Shown: positions 17,555 through 26,591 of the stretch, one piece after another | Numbering within the stretch: position 1 is the stretch's first letter | How the letters are laid out: each line of letters begins with the position of its first letter | Assembly (NCBI RefSeq): GCF_031764535.1 | Contig: NZ_CP134499.1 | Location: 1,488,001 to 1,552,000 of the forward strand | From: Pseudomonas sp. SG20056 | GTDB taxonomy: Bacteria; Pseudomonadota; Gammaproteobacteria; Pseudomonadales; Pseudomonadaceae | Direction: 5' to 3' | Length of the DNA stretch: 64,000 nt | The notes under the pieces: model-generated | Told to the model about the DNA's origin: nothing | Databases searched by the model: none | What the model saw: only the letters and a program-made list of their open reading frames with translations | Made by a program: the position numbers and the translations under genes

Positions 17555-18087
17555 AGCTTTTTGTAAGAAGCGGTCATGCTTCTGCCACTAAATTCCGTGC
17601 TCGATTTACGCGGTGCGCAGGTTTCTGCCCATTGGCTTGCTCCGGCAGGCCTGTGCAGTTGGGCTAGACCTAATACATACAGTGAGCAAATAAGGGATAA
17701 GGCGTGATCGTAATAGCCCGTCTGACCTTGTCCGAAATTGCGCCTGCACAGGCCGTGGTGAGTGGTGCTGAGTTTTTACCGGCGTGCAGCGGTTGCCAGA
17801 ACCTTAAATGCGCGCAGGGCCTGGCCAGGTGTAAGGCGCTGGCAGGCAATTAAAAGGATTTTCACGGGCGAATGTCTTGCGGCATACGCCCGTTGTTGTA
17901 TTGGGGCCTTAAAGCCTTTTTACGATCTCGCGAGCTCAAGCGTTGCAGGGCGGTTTTTAGTCCAGCAGAAAAGACGCGCAGCAGATCGTAAGCAGGTTCT
18001 TTGTGTCTCGGTTGCGGTAACCGGCTTCACCTGCATAGGCAGGCGTGCAATGCCACATTGGCGATGGGGGCTACTCCCTGTTGCTTG

Positions 18088-18116
18088 AATAACAACAATC
18101 AAGAGGGGAGCTCCCC
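18088..18116 (+). promoter_or_regulatory. Crc/Hfq-type CA motif and self-complementary Shine-Dalgarno in the putP leader
   Basis: AATAACAACAA (18088-18098) fits the AANAANAA motif bound by Hfq/Crc on catabolite-repressed Pseudomonas mRNAs. It is followed by the perfect palindrome GGGGAGCTCCCC (18105-18116), which contains the Shine-Dalgarno sequence and ends one base before the ATG. The RNA could fold as GGGG-AGCT-CCCC and hide the ribosome site. Confidence 0.6.
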
Positions 18117-18117
18117 A

Positions 18118-19605
18118 ATGACTGCAAATACTCCGATGCTCGTCACCTTCGTGGTGTACATCGCACTCATGGTGCTGATTGGCCTGTTCGCGTATATGCG
18201 CACCAAGAACCTTTCCGATTACATCCTGGGCGGTCGTAGCCTGGGCAGTTTCGTCACCGCCCTGTCGGCGGGTGCTTCGGACATGAGCGGCTGGCTGCTG
18301 ATGGGCCTGCCAGGTGCGGTATACCTGTCTGGTCTGTCCGAAGGCTGGATCGCCATCGGCCTGATTGTCGGGGCTTACCTGAACTGGTTGTTCGTTGCTG
18401 GCCGTCTGCGCGTGCAGACCGAGCACAATGGCAACGCCCTGACCCTGCCGGATTACTTCACTCACCGTTTTGAAGACAGCAGCCGCGTGCTGCGCATCTT
18501 CTCGGCGCTGGTGATTCTGGTGTTCTTCACCATCTACTGCGCCTCGGGCGTTGTGGCCGGTGCCCGTCTGTTTGAAAGCACCTTCGGCATGTCCTACGAG
18601 ACGGCGCTGTGGGCCGGTGCTGCAGCGACCATCGCCTACACCTTTATCGGTGGTTTCCTGGCGGTGAGCTGGACTGACACCGTGCAGGCTACCCTGATGA
18701 TCTTCGCCTTGATCCTCACGCCGGTCGTGGTGCTGATTGCCACCGGTGGTGCCGATGCGACCTTCGCAGCAATCGAACTGAAAGATGCCACCAGTTTCGA
18801 CATGCTCAAGGGCGCGACCTTTGTTGGCGTGATCTCCCTGATGGCCTGGGGCCTGGGCTACTTCGGCCAGCCGCACATCCTGGCGCGCTTCATGGCCGCT
18901 GACTCGGTGAAGTCGATCCCGGCAGCCCGTCGTATCTCCATGACCTGGATGATCCTGACTCTGGCAGGCGCTGTGGCGGTTGGCTTCTTCGGTATTGCGT
19001 ACTTCTCCGCCAACCCGGACCTCGCTGGCCCGGTGACCGAGAACCCAGAGCGCGTATTTATCGAGCTGGCCAAGCTGCTGTTCAACCCGTGGATCGCCGG
19101 CATCCTGTTGTCCGCCATCCTGGCTGCGGTCATGAGCACCCTGAGCTGCCAGTTGCTGGTGTGCTCCAGTGCCCTGACTGAAGACTTCTACAAGGCTTTC
19201 CTGCGTAAAGATGCTTCGCAGACCGAGCTGGTATGGGTCGGCCGTGGCATGGTGCTGCTGATTGCGATCGTCGCCATCATGCTGGCTGCCAACCCGGAAA
19301 ACCGCGTGCTGGGCCTGGTGTCCTACGCCTGGGCAGGTTTCGGTGCTGCGTTCGGTCCGGTGGTGATCCTCTCGCTGGTCTGGAAGCAGATGACTCGCAA
19401 CGGCGCGTTGGCCGGCATGCTGGTCGGTGCCCTGACCGTGATCCTGTGGAAGAACTTCCTCGGCCACCTGGGCCTGTACGAAATCATCCCGGGCTTTATC
19501 TTCGCCACCCTCGCCATTCTGGTGTTCAGCAAGATCGGCAGCGGCCCTTCGGCCAGCATGATCAAGCGCTTCGACGAAGCCGAGAAGGAATACCAGTCGG
19601 TCTGA
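18118..19605 (+). CDS. putP: Sodium/proline symporter PutP
   Basis: A 495-residue inner-membrane protein of the sodium:solute symporter family with about 13 predicted helices. MLVTFVVYIALMVLIGLFAY, LGGRSLGSFVTALSAGASDMSGWLLMGLPGA and the Na+-site region around GHLG/ILSAILAAVMSTLSCQLLVCSSALTED-type sequence are characteristic of PutP proline transporters. It imports proline with Na+ for use as carbon and nitrogen source. The start has AGAGGGGAG upstream; longer frames from 18001 read through the leader. putA is not adjacent in this window. Translation is probably under Crc/Hfq control through the leader motif, and a strong terminator follows. Confidence 0.95.
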   Translation: MTANTPMLVTFVVYIALMVLIGLFAYMRTKNLSDYILGGRSLGSFVTALSAGASDMSGWLLMGLPGAVYLSGLSEGWIAIGLIVGAYLNWLFVAGRLRVQTEHNGNALTLPDYFTHRFEDSSRVLRIFSALVILVFFTIYCASGVVAGARLFESTFGMSYETALWAGAAATIAYTFIGGFLAVSWTDTVQATLMIFALILTPVVVLIATGGADATFAAIELKDATSFDMLKGATFVGVISLMAWGLGYFGQPHILARFMAADSVKSIPAARRISMTWMILTLAGAVAVGFFGIAYFSANPDLAGPVTENPERVFIELAKLLFNPWIAGILLSAILAAVMSTLSCQLLVCSSALTEDFYKAFLRKDASQTELVWVGRGMVLLIAIVAIMLAANPENRVLGLVSYAWAGFGAAFGPVVILSLVWKQMTRNGALAGMLVGALTVILWKNFLGHLGLYEIIPGFIFATLAILVFSKIGSGPSASMIKRFDEAEKEYQSV

Positions 19606-19694
19606 TGGGTTGAGATCCCTGGCAACTGACTGGTCGCTCAGTTGCCCCGCGGACCTGCTTCGCGGTGATGTGCGTGCGACCCGATAGCGCTTCG

Positions 19695-19729
19695 CCGGCC
19701 CGCACCTTTGGTGTTGGGCCGGTTTTTTT
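19695..19729 (+). terminator. Rho-independent terminator of putP
   Basis: CCGGCCC and GGGCCGG form a 7-bp GC stem with a 14-base loop, followed by seven T residues, 90 bases after the putP stop. Confidence 0.9.
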
Positions 19730-19772
19730 ATGGCTGACCATCCATGGCCGCTACCCTTCGGGCCGTTGCTAT

Positions 19773-19880
19773 GCGACGTTAAAAATTGTTCCAGACAATT
19801 TTTATCGCCTGCCTGCCATAAGTCCGCAGCCAGCGAGCAGCGTCTTTACGCGACGTTAAAAATGGCACCTGGCCTTTTTT
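19773..19880. repeat. Tandem pair of GCGACGTTAAAAAT repeat units with AT-rich hairpins
   Basis: GCGACGTTAAAAAT is at 19773-19786 and again at 19850-19863, 77 bases apart. The first leads into a 9-bp hairpin (AAAAATTGT / ACAATTTTT, 19781-19803), the second into a near-perfect AAAAATGGC / GCCTTTTTT hairpin (19858-19880). The phrase resembles CGCGTTAAAAACAGGCC inside the 9197-9284 element, so these may be degraded copies of the same family. Confidence 0.55.
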
Positions 19881-19985
19881 ATGCTCGAAATAAAATCTCA
19901 GGCACCGCGCTGCGCTTTCGATTGGCCACGGGTTTGGCTAAGGTGGCGGGGTTTGCCTTAATCGAGCTGTCCGTACAGGTTCTGC

Positions 19986-20207
19986 ATGACTCAATCACCG
20001 AAAGACCCGCTGCATGGTGTGACCCTTGAAGCCATTCTCACCGCCCTGGTTGCCCAGTACGGCTGGGATGGGTTGGCCGAGCGGATTGATATCCGCTGTT
20101 TCAAGAGCGACCCAAGCATCAAGTCCAGCCTGACTTTCTTGCGCAAGACGCCCTGGGCGCGGGACAAGGTCGAAGCCCTGTATATCCGCTCGCAGGCGCG
20201 CAAATAG
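19986..20207 (+). CDS. VF530-family (DUF2132) small protein
   Basis: A 73-residue basic protein. [21 protein letters not shown] at the N-terminus and the [22 protein letters not shown] segment match the VF530/DUF2132 family over its whole length. Structures in the family show a small helical fold proposed to bind DNA; the biological role is not known. It is a single-gene unit between putP and the flagellar locus. Confidence 0.85.
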   Translation: MTQSPKDPLHGVTLEAILTALVAQYGWDGLAERIDIRCFKSDPSIKSSLTFLRKTPWARDKVEALYIRSQARK

Positions 20208-20230
20208 GCCCTAAGACCCTATTCGAAATC

Positions 20231-20246
20231 TGGCACCCTTGTTGCA
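20231..20246 (+). promoter_or_regulatory. Sigma-54 promoter of fliE
   Basis: TGGCAC-CCTTG-TTGCA is a full match to the RpoN -24/-12 consensus (TGGCAC-N5-TTGCA/T), 54 bases upstream of the fliE start. In Pseudomonas, fliE-class genes are class II flagellar promoters needing RpoN and FleQ. Confidence 0.92.
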
Positions 20247-20300
20247 ATACCTCTGCAAACGCCGCGAAGCGTCAAAAAACCGCGGCCAGTGGAGGTAGTG

Positions 20301-20630
20301 ATGAGCCAGGGTGTTGAATTCAATCGCTTGATGCTGGAGATGCGCTCCATGCAGGCCGACGCCATGGCGCGTCAGAAGCCTGTCGCCAGCACACCGGAAC
20401 CCGGTGCGCCGAGCTTTTCCGAGATGCTCGGGCAGGCGGTCAGTAAGGTCAACGAAACCCAGCAGGCCTCCAGCAAGCTGGCAACCGCCTTTGAAATGGG
20501 CACCAGTGGCGTGGATTTGACGGACGTGATGATCGCCTCGCAGAAAGCCAGCGTTTCCTTTCAGGCCATGACCCAGGTGCGCAACAAGCTGGTTCAGGCT
20601 TATCAAGACATTATGCAGATGCCGGTTTAA
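20301..20630 (+). CDS. fliE: Flagellar hook-basal body protein FliE
   Basis: A 109-residue rod-junction protein linking the MS ring to the rod. Family features are [17 protein letters not shown], the [20 protein letters not shown] segment and the C-terminal [18 protein letters not shown]. The start has GGAGG at good spacing (GGAGGTAGTG then ATG). It is the first gene of fliEFGHIJ behind the sigma-54 site and is exported by the flagellar type III apparatus. Confidence 0.97.
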   Translation: MSQGVEFNRLMLEMRSMQADAMARQKPVASTPEPGAPSFSEMLGQAVSKVNETQQASSKLATAFEMGTSGVDLTDVMIASQKASVSFQAMTQVRNKLVQAYQDIMQMPV

Positions 20631-20645
20631 GGGTAGGGCTGAATC

Positions 20646-22430
20646 ATGGCTGAAGCCGTCGCTGCAAACGTACCTGCCACCACCGGTGGTGATGAGCCGA
20701 AGAAACCGCTGTTCGGCCTGACTTTTCTGGAAAACCTCGCCGACATGTCGATGTTGCGCCAGATCGGCCTGCTGGTCGGTCTGGCCGCCAGCGTGGCCAT
20801 CGGCTTTGCCGTGGTGCTGTGGTCGCAGCAACCGGACTACCAGCCGTTGTATGGCAGCCTCGATGGTATGGATGCGTCCCAGGTGATGGAGACGCTGTCC
20901 GCCGCCGACATCAAGTACACCGTGGAACCGAATTCCGGCGCGTTGCTGGTCAAGTCTGATGACCTGGCCCGTGCGCGTATGCGCCTGGCTGCTGCTGGTG
21001 TTGCACCGAAGGACAATAGCGTCGGTTTTGAAATCCTCGACCAGGAGCAAGGCCTGGGCACCAGCCAGTTTATGGAAGCCACCCGCTACCGCCGCGGCCT
21101 GGAAGGCGAGCTGGCGCGTACCGTTTCCAGCTTGAACAACGTCAAGGCGGCTCGCGTACACCTGGCCATTCCGAAGAGTTCGGTATTTGTGCGCGACGAG
21201 CGCAAGCCCAGTGCCTCGGTGCTGGTGGAGCTGTATTCCGGGCGTGGTCTGGAGCCGAGCCAGGTGATGGCCATCGTCAATCTGGTTGCCAGCAGTGTGC
21301 CGGAAATGGACAAGGCGCAAGTCACTGTGGTCGACCAGAAGGGCAACCTGCTCTCGGATATTCAGGAAATGTCCGAGCTGACCATGGCCGGCAAGCAGTT
21401 CGATTACAGCCGTCGTATGGAAAGCCTGTTTACCCAGCGCGTGCACAACATCCTGCAACCGGTACTGGGTTCGGGCCGCTACAAGGCTGAAGTGTCGGCT
21501 GATGTGGATTTCAGCGCGGTGGAATCCACCTCGGAAATGTTCAACCCGGATCAACCGGCGCTGCGCAGTGAGCAGTCGGTCAATGAACAACGTACCAGCA
21601 GCCTGCCGCCGCAAGGTGTGCCGGGTGCTCTGGCCAATCAGCCGCCGGGTGCGGCGGCAGCTCCCGAGCAAGCAGGTGGCGCGGCTGCGGTGCCCGGCCC
21701 GGTTGCCGCCGGGCAGCCGCTGCTGGATGCCAACGGTGAGCAGATTATCGATCCAGCTACCGGCTTGGCTATGCTGGCGCCGTATCCGGCGGACAAGCGC
21801 GAGCAGTCCACCCGCAACTTCGAGCTGGATCGTTCGATCAGCTACACCAAGCAGCAGCAAGGCCGTCTGCGCCGCCTGTCGGTAGCGGTGGTGGTGGACG
21901 ATCAGGTCAAGGTCGATGCGGCCACTGGCGAAACCACGCGGGTGCCATGGAGCAGTGATGATCTGGCACGCTTTACCCGTCTGGTGCAGGACTCGGTGGG
22001 TTTTGACGCCAGCCGTGGCGATAGCGTCAGCGTGATCAATACGCCGTTCTCCGCCGAGCTGGGCGAGGAGATGATTGATATTCCGTTCTACACCCAGCCG
22101 TGGTTCTGGGATGTGGTCAAGCAAGTGCTCGGCGTGCTGTTTATCCTCATATTGGTGTTCGGTGTGCTGCGGCCTGTGCTCAACAACATTACCAATGGTG
22201 GCAAAGGTCAGGGCGATGGCCGCGATGGTGATGTCGAGCTGGGTGAAATGGGCGCGCTGGGTGGCGATCTGGCCGAGGACCGTGTGAGTCTGGGCGGCCC
22301 GCAAAGCATCCTCCTGCCGAGCCCGAGTGAGGGGTATGATGCACAATTGAACGCCATCAAGAGCCTGGTCGCTGAAGACCCAGGCCGCGTAGCCCAGGTT
22401 GTGAAAGAGTGGATTAACGCCGATGAGTGA
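20646..22430 (+). CDS. fliF: Flagellar MS-ring protein FliF
   Basis: A 594-residue inner-membrane protein with two membrane segments (about 38-60 and 480-500) and a large periplasmic part containing ring-building motifs (MEATRYRRGLEGELARTVSSL, RVHLAIPKSSVFVRDE). A proline/alanine-rich loop lies near residues 325-355. The C-terminal tail EDPGRVAQVVKEWINADE is the FliG-binding segment. It forms the base on which the export apparatus and C ring assemble. The stop overlaps fliG by 8 bases. Confidence 0.98.
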   Translation: MAEAVAANVPATTGGDEPKKPLFGLTFLENLADMSMLRQIGLLVGLAASVAIGFAVVLWSQQPDYQPLYGSLDGMDASQVMETLSAADIKYTVEPNSGALLVKSDDLARARMRLAAAGVAPKDNSVGFEILDQEQGLGTSQFMEATRYRRGLEGELARTVSSLNNVKAARVHLAIPKSSVFVRDERKPSASVLVELYSGRGLEPSQVMAIVNLVASSVPEMDKAQVTVVDQKGNLLSDIQEMSELTMAGKQFDYSRRMESLFTQRVHNILQPVLGSGRYKAEVSADVDFSAVESTSEMFNPDQPALRSEQSVNEQRTSSLPPQGVPGALANQPPGAAAAPEQAGGAAAVPGPVAAGQPLLDANGEQIIDPATGLAMLAPYPADKREQSTRNFELDRSISYTKQQQGRLRRLSVAVVVDDQVKVDAATGETTRVPWSSDDLARFTRLVQDSVGFDASRGDSVSVINTPFSAELGEEMIDIPFYTQPWFWDVVKQVLGVLFILILVFGVLRPVLNNITNGGKGQGDGRDGDVELGEMGALGGDLAEDRVSLGGPQSILLPSPSEGYDAQLNAIKSLVAEDPGRVAQVVKEWINADE

Positions 22431-23439
22431 GAATCGAACTGCCACTAAATTGAGCAAGGTCGACAAGGCCGCGATTCTGCTGCTGTCGCTGGGTGAGACC
22501 GATGCCGCTCAGGTGCTGCGTCACCTGGGGCCAAAGGAAGTGCAGCGGGTTGGCGTGGCTATGGCCGGCATGCGCAACATCCAGCGCGAGCAGGTTGAGC
22601 AGGTGATGGGTGAATTCGTCGACATCGTCGGCGATCAGACCAGTCTGGGCGTCGGTGCCGACGGTTATATTCGCAAAATGCTGACTCAGGCGCTGGGTGA
22701 AGACAAAGCCGGCAACCTGATCGACCGTATCCTCCTCGGCGGCAGTACCAGCGGTCTGGACAGCCTGAAATGGATGGAACCGCGTGCCGTTGCCGACGTG
22801 ATCCGTTACGAGCACCCACAGATTCAGGCCATTGTGGTGGCCTATCTCGATCCCGATCAGGCCGGTGAAGTGCTTGGCCACTTCGATCACAAGGTACGTT
22901 TGGATATCGTTCTGCGCGTATCGTCGCTGAACACCGTGCAACCGGCTGCGCTGAAAGAACTCAACCAGATTCTCGAGAAGCAGTTCTCTGGCAGCTCCAA
23001 CACCACCCGCGCCGCGCTCGGCGGGGTTAAGCGTGCCGCCGATATCATGAACTTCCTCGACAGCTCGGTCGAAGGCCAGCTGATGGACTCGATCCGCGAA
23101 GTCGACGAAGACCTCTCCAGCCAGATCGAGGACCTGATGTTCGTCTTCGACAACCTTGCCGATGTCGACGACCGTGGCATCCAGGCGCTGCTGCGCGAGG
23201 TGTCTTCTGACGTACTGGTGCTGGCGCTCAAAGGTGCCGACGAGGCGATCAAGGAAAAAGTCTTCAAGAACATGTCCAAACGTGCCGCCGAACTGCTGCG
23301 CGACGATCTGGAAGCCAAAGGTCCGGTACGCGTCAGCGACGTGGAAACCGCGCAGAAGGAAATCCTCACCATCGCCAGACGTATGGCCGAGGCCGGAGAA
23401 ATTGTCCTAGGCGGCAAAGGCGGCGAGGAAATGGTCTAA
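22423..23439 (+). CDS. fliG: Flagellar motor switch protein FliG
   Basis: A 338-residue cytoplasmic C-ring protein. The N-terminal domain (AAILLLSLGETDAAQVLRHLGPKEVQ) binds FliF. The middle and C-terminal armadillo-like domains follow, with the charged torque helix region ALLREVSSDVLVLALKGAD and IKEKVFKNMSKRAAELLRDDLE. It transmits stator torque and the CheY-P switch signal from FliM. ATG 22423 lies inside the end of fliF. Confidence 0.98.
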   Translation: MSENRTATKLSKVDKAAILLLSLGETDAAQVLRHLGPKEVQRVGVAMAGMRNIQREQVEQVMGEFVDIVGDQTSLGVGADGYIRKMLTQALGEDKAGNLIDRILLGGSTSGLDSLKWMEPRAVADVIRYEHPQIQAIVVAYLDPDQAGEVLGHFDHKVRLDIVLRVSSLNTVQPAALKELNQILEKQFSGSSNTTRAALGGVKRAADIMNFLDSSVEGQLMDSIREVDEDLSSQIEDLMFVFDNLADVDDRGIQALLREVSSDVLVLALKGADEAIKEKVFKNMSKRAAELLRDDLEAKGPVRVSDVETAQKEILTIARRMAEAGEIVLGGKGGEEMV

Positions 23440-23442
23440 CGC

Positions 23443-24306
23443 ATGTCCAGTAAAGAGCCGCCTAGCGAGCTGATTCGCGCCAAGGACCTCAAAGGCGTTG
23501 ATGTCTGGACGCTGCCTAGCTTCGACCCGGAAGTCGAAATACCTGAACCAGGCGAAGAAGAGCAGGTGTCCGAGCAGCCTGTTGAGGCGAGCGAGCAGGC
23601 ACCGGCCGAAAGCGAAGACGTAGCCCTGGAAGACGTCAAACCCTTGACGCTGGATGAATTGGAGGCGATCCGCCAGGACGCCTACAACGAGGGTTTTGCC
23701 ACGGGCGAGAAGGACGGCTTCCATGCTGGCCAGCTGAAGGCCAAGCAGGAAGCCGATATGGCCCTGGCCGCCAAACTGGCTGGGCTGGAGCAATTGATGA
23801 CGCAACTGTTCGAGCCGATTGCCGAGCAAGATCAGCAGCTTGAAGAAGCCATGGTCAGTCTGCTCGGGCAGATGGTGCGCCAGGTGATTCAGCGTGAGCT
23901 GGTCAGCGACTCCAGCCAGATTCGTCAGGTGCTCAGCGAGGCGCTCAAGCTGCTGCCGATGGGCACCGGCAATATTCGTATTCACGTCAATCCGCAAGAT
24001 TTCGAGATGATCAAGGCCCTGCGTGAGCGTCACGAGGAGAGCTGGCGGATTCTCGAAGATGCTTCCTTGCTGCCCGGCGGTTGCCGGGTGGAAAGTGAAC
24101 TCAGCCGTATCGACGCCACTGTGGAAACCCGTCTGAACCAGGCCATCAAGCAGTTGTTCGAGCAGCAGCGCGAACAGGCGGCGCACCCGCTGGAGGCCGA
24201 TCTACATACTGATCTGGATGCTCAGCCGCTGGCGGTTCCCCAGAAGGATATGCCCGAGGTAGATGCTCCTCAGGCAGATAACCAGGCGAGCCCGGATGCG
24301 CCTTGA
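23443..24306 (+). CDS. fliH: Flagellar assembly protein FliH
   Basis: A 287-residue regulator of the FliI ATPase. A short N-terminal export-gate region is followed by an acidic stretch (about residues 27-65). The central [24 protein letters not shown] contains GxxxG repeats typical of FliH stalk helices, here split by other residues. The C-terminal domain resembles the V/F-ATPase delta/E stalk. The protein is longer than E. coli FliH because of the acidic stretch and a C-terminal extension past residue 245. The end overlaps fliI by 11 bases. Confidence 0.94.
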   Translation: MSSKEPPSELIRAKDLKGVDVWTLPSFDPEVEIPEPGEEEQVSEQPVEASEQAPAESEDVALEDVKPLTLDELEAIRQDAYNEGFATGEKDGFHAGQLKAKQEADMALAAKLAGLEQLMTQLFEPIAEQDQQLEEAMVSLLGQMVRQVIQRELVSDSSQIRQVLSEALKLLPMGTGNIRIHVNPQDFEMIKALRERHEESWRILEDASLLPGGCRVESELSRIDATVETRLNQAIKQLFEQQREQAAHPLEADLHTDLDAQPLAVPQKDMPEVDAPQADNQASPDAP

Positions 24307-25657
24307 TCGGGTGAGTTTCGCCAAACGTCTGGCCGGTTACAGTGAGGCCGTGGCACTGCCAACTCAGCCGTTGGTCGAAGGCCGCCTGCTACGCATGGTC
24401 GGCCTGACCCTGGAAGCTGAAGGTCTGCGCGCTGCTCTGGGCAGCCGTTGCCTGGTGATCAACGACGACAGCTATCACCCTGTACAGGTCGAAGCCGAGG
24501 TGATGGGCTTCTCTAACGGCAAGATCTTCCTGATGCCGGTCGGCAGTCTGGCCGGCATTGCTCCAGGTGCTCGTGTGGTGCCGTTACCGGATACCGGGCG
24601 TCTGCCGATGGGCATGTCGATGCTCGGGCGGGTGCTCGATGGCACCGGTCGCGCCCTCGATGGCAAGGGCGGCATGAAGGCCGAAGACTGGGTGCCAATG
24701 GATGGCCCAGCGATCAACCCGCTCAACCGTCACCCTATCAGTGAACCGCTGGATGTCGGCATCCGCTCCATCAATGGCCTGCTCACCGTCGGCCGTGGCC
24801 AGCGCCTTGGCCTGTTTGCCGGCACGGGTGTGGGTAAGTCGGTGCTGCTGGGCATGATGACGCGCTTTACCGAGGCTGACATTATCGTGGTCGGGTTGAT
24901 TGGTGAGCGGGGCCGCGAAGTTAAGGAATTTATCGATGAGATCCTCGGTCACGAGGGTCTCAAGCGTTCAGTGGTCGTAGCCTCGCCGGCCGACGATGCG
25001 CCGCTGATGCGCCTGCGTGCGGCAATGTATTGCACGCGCATTGCCGAGTATTTCCGCGATAAGGGCAAGAATGTTCTGTTGCTGATGGACTCGCTGACCC
25101 GTTTCGCCCAGGCCCAGCGGGAAATTGCCCTGGCCATTGGCGAGCCACCGGCAACCAAAGGCTACCCGCCATCGGTGTTTGCTCGCCTGCCCAAGCTGGT
25201 CGAGCGCGCCGGCAATGCGGAGAAGGGCGGCGGGTCGATTACTGCGTTTTATACCGTACTCAGTGAAGGCGACGACCAGCAAGACCCGATTGCCGACGCC
25301 GCCCGCGGTGTGCTCGACGGCCATATCGTGCTGTCGCGTCGCTTGGCCGAGGAGGGGCATTACCCGGCCATCGATATCGAAGCCTCGATCAGCCGGGTGA
25401 TGCCGCAGGTGGTCAGCGAAGAGCATCTGCGCCTGTCACAGCGCTTCAAACAGCTGTGGTCGCGCTATCAGCAGAGCCGCGACCTGATCAGTGTTGGCGC
25501 TTATGTACCCGGTGGGGATGCTGACACCGATCTGGCCATCGCGCGCCAGCCAGCCATGGTCAAGTACCTGCGGCAGAACCTGCAGGACAACGAAAGCCTG
25601 GAAAGCAGCAGCGCGCAGCTGGCGGCGACCTTCAACCCTGCCGCAGCGGGCGTGTAA
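24296..25657 (+). CDS. fliI: Flagellum-specific ATPase FliI
   Basis: A 453-residue F1-beta-like ATPase that energises substrate release at the flagellar export gate. The Walker A motif AGTGVGKS is at residues 175-182, Walker B is in [18 protein letters not shown], and the export-ATPase signature [18 protein letters not shown] follows. ATG 24296 ([12 protein letters not shown]) matches the Pseudomonas N-terminus; the upstream start at 24263 would lie in the fliH tail. Confidence 0.98.
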   Translation: MRLDRVSFAKRLAGYSEAVALPTQPLVEGRLLRMVGLTLEAEGLRAALGSRCLVINDDSYHPVQVEAEVMGFSNGKIFLMPVGSLAGIAPGARVVPLPDTGRLPMGMSMLGRVLDGTGRALDGKGGMKAEDWVPMDGPAINPLNRHPISEPLDVGIRSINGLLTVGRGQRLGLFAGTGVGKSVLLGMMTRFTEADIIVVGLIGERGREVKEFIDEILGHEGLKRSVVVASPADDAPLMRLRAAMYCTRIAEYFRDKGKNVLLLMDSLTRFAQAQREIALAIGEPPATKGYPPSVFARLPKLVERAGNAEKGGGSITAFYTVLSEGDDQQDPIADAARGVLDGHIVLSRRLAEEGHYPAIDIEASISRVMPQVVSEEHLRLSQRFKQLWSRYQQSRDLISVGAYVPGGDADTDLAIARQPAMVKYLRQNLQDNESLESSSAQLAATFNPAAAGV

Positions 25658-25660
25658 GCC

Positions 25661-26113
25661 ATGGCGCAAAGCCGCGCCGCGCGCCTGGCTCCAGTGGTCG
25701 ATATGGCCGAGCGCGCCGAACGTGAAGCGGCCTTGCAGCTGGGGCGTTGCCAGGGGCTGTTACGCCAGGCCGAAGTGCAGCTGGGCGATCTGGAGCGCTA
25801 CCGCGGGGATTACCAGCAACAATGGATCAGTGAAGGCCAGCGCGGCGTCTCCGGCCAGTGGCTGATGAACTATCAGCGCTTTCTTACCCAGCTGGAAACC
25901 GCCATCGGCCAGCAGCGCAACAGCGTCGACTGGCACCGCGCCAATATGGAAAAAGTGCGTGAGGTCTGGCAGCAGCGTTATGCGCGTCTGGAGGGTTTAC
26001 GCAAGCTGGTCAAACGTTATCAGGACGAAGCGCGCCTGGCCGAAGACAAGCGTGAGCAAAAACTGCTGGATGAGCTTTCACAGCGCATATCCGCCCGTGA
26101 TTCGCAGCCTTGA
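25661..26113 (+). CDS. fliJ: Flagellar export chaperone FliJ
   Basis: A 150-residue, highly charged protein that is almost entirely helical coiled coil, as expected for FliJ, the gamma-subunit-like stalk of the FliI hexamer. RLAPVVDMAERAEREAA at the start and YQDEARLAEDKREQKLLDEL near the end fit the family. It begins 3 bases after fliI and ends the fliE-J group. Confidence 0.94.
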   Translation: MAQSRAARLAPVVDMAERAEREAALQLGRCQGLLRQAEVQLGDLERYRGDYQQQWISEGQRGVSGQWLMNYQRFLTQLETAIGQQRNSVDWHRANMEKVREVWQQRYARLEGLRKLVKRYQDEARLAEDKREQKLLDELSQRISARDSQP

Positions 26114-26270
26114 GCGCGACTTGCCGTTTACTTGAAACTGAAGGCGACACATCAACTCAGCCGAAACAGTTGCCGCATGGGCATTGCGATGCTACATCTT
26201 GATCATGCATAACCTGCAGTCTGGCCCACCTGAACGTGCGGCCTGGTCTTTTCGTTGATAGGAGTAATTC

Positions 26271-26576
26271 ATGGCCATCACCTCGCTGCCCTCATCCGAT
26301 GGGCAAGAGCTGACCATTCTGATTCAGGGACGCTTCGATTTCGGTGCGCATCAGGAATTTCGCAATGCCTACGAACGCGTCAATACCACCCCGCAGCGTT
26401 ACGTCGTAGACCTCAAGGACACCACCTACCTTGACAGCTCAGCGCTCGGCATGCTGTTGCTGCTGCGTGATCACGCCGGTGGCGACAGTGCGCAGATCCG
26501 TCTGCTCAACTGCAACCCGGATGTACGCAAGATCCTCGCTATCTCGAATTTCGAGCAACTGTTCAAGATCGCCTGA
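26271..26576 (+). CDS. STAS-domain anti-sigma factor antagonist (HsbA-like)
   Basis: A 101-residue STAS protein. The phosphorylatable serine lies in TYLDSSALGMLLLLRDH (Ser56 or Ser57), and the fold runs the full length. Its position before a receiver/PP2C/kinase protein and an Hpt protein matches the HsbA-HsbR module described in P. aeruginosa, where HsbA switches between the anti-sigma factor FlgM and a diguanylate cyclase to set planktonic or sessile growth. The specific partner here is inferred from that parallel. GGAG lies before the ATG. Confidence 0.88.
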   Translation: MAITSLPSSDGQELTILIQGRFDFGAHQEFRNAYERVNTTPQRYVVDLKDTTYLDSSALGMLLLLRDHAGGDSAQIRLLNCNPDVRKILAISNFEQLFKIA

Positions 26577-26591
26577 CGCGGGGCGCGTGCC

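Larger units (their letters stand above)
17401..18117 (+). other. 717-base non-coding region upstream of putP
   Basis: No convincing gene is present. It holds a perfect hairpin at 17530-17554, a GC hairpin ACGGGCG / CGCCCGT at 17864-17893 with a TTGTTGTATT tail, a CTCGCGAG palindrome at 17927-17934, a GGCC-TTAAA-GCC-TTTTT stretch near 17907-17921, and, next to putP, a CA-type Crc/Hfq motif and a self-complementary Shine-Dalgarno region. The length and number of hairpins leave room for one or two small RNAs or a long structured leader; none could be matched to a known family by reading. Confidence 0.6.
19606..19985. other. 380-base intergenic region between putP and the VF530 gene
   Basis: It contains the putP terminator (19695-19729), then two copies of GCGACGTTAAAAAT each leading into an AT-rich hairpin (19773-19880), then about 100 bases with no feature I can support apart from space for the next gene's promoter. 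No gene is seen. Confidence 0.6.

Noticed and set aside
18001..18117. Longer N-terminus for PutP starting at 18001
   Set aside because: It reads through the Crc/Hfq motif and Shine-Dalgarno and adds 39 residues unlike any symporter; ATG 18118 has a proper ribosome site.
17920..19467. 515-residue minus-strand open frame antisense to putP
   Set aside because: It is rich in His, Gln, Arg and Gly with no domain pattern and lies wholly opposite the clearly real putP. High-GC codon bias leaves such frames open.
20211..22466. 751-residue minus-strand open frame antisense to fliE-fliF
   Set aside because: No recognisable motif, composition of an antisense shadow, and fliF on the other strand is certain.
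26187..26203. TGGGCATTGCGATGCT as a sigma-54 site before the STAS gene
   Set aside because: Only the GG and GC spacing fits; the -24 element lacks CAC and the -12 element lacks TTGC, unlike the four clear sites in the locus.
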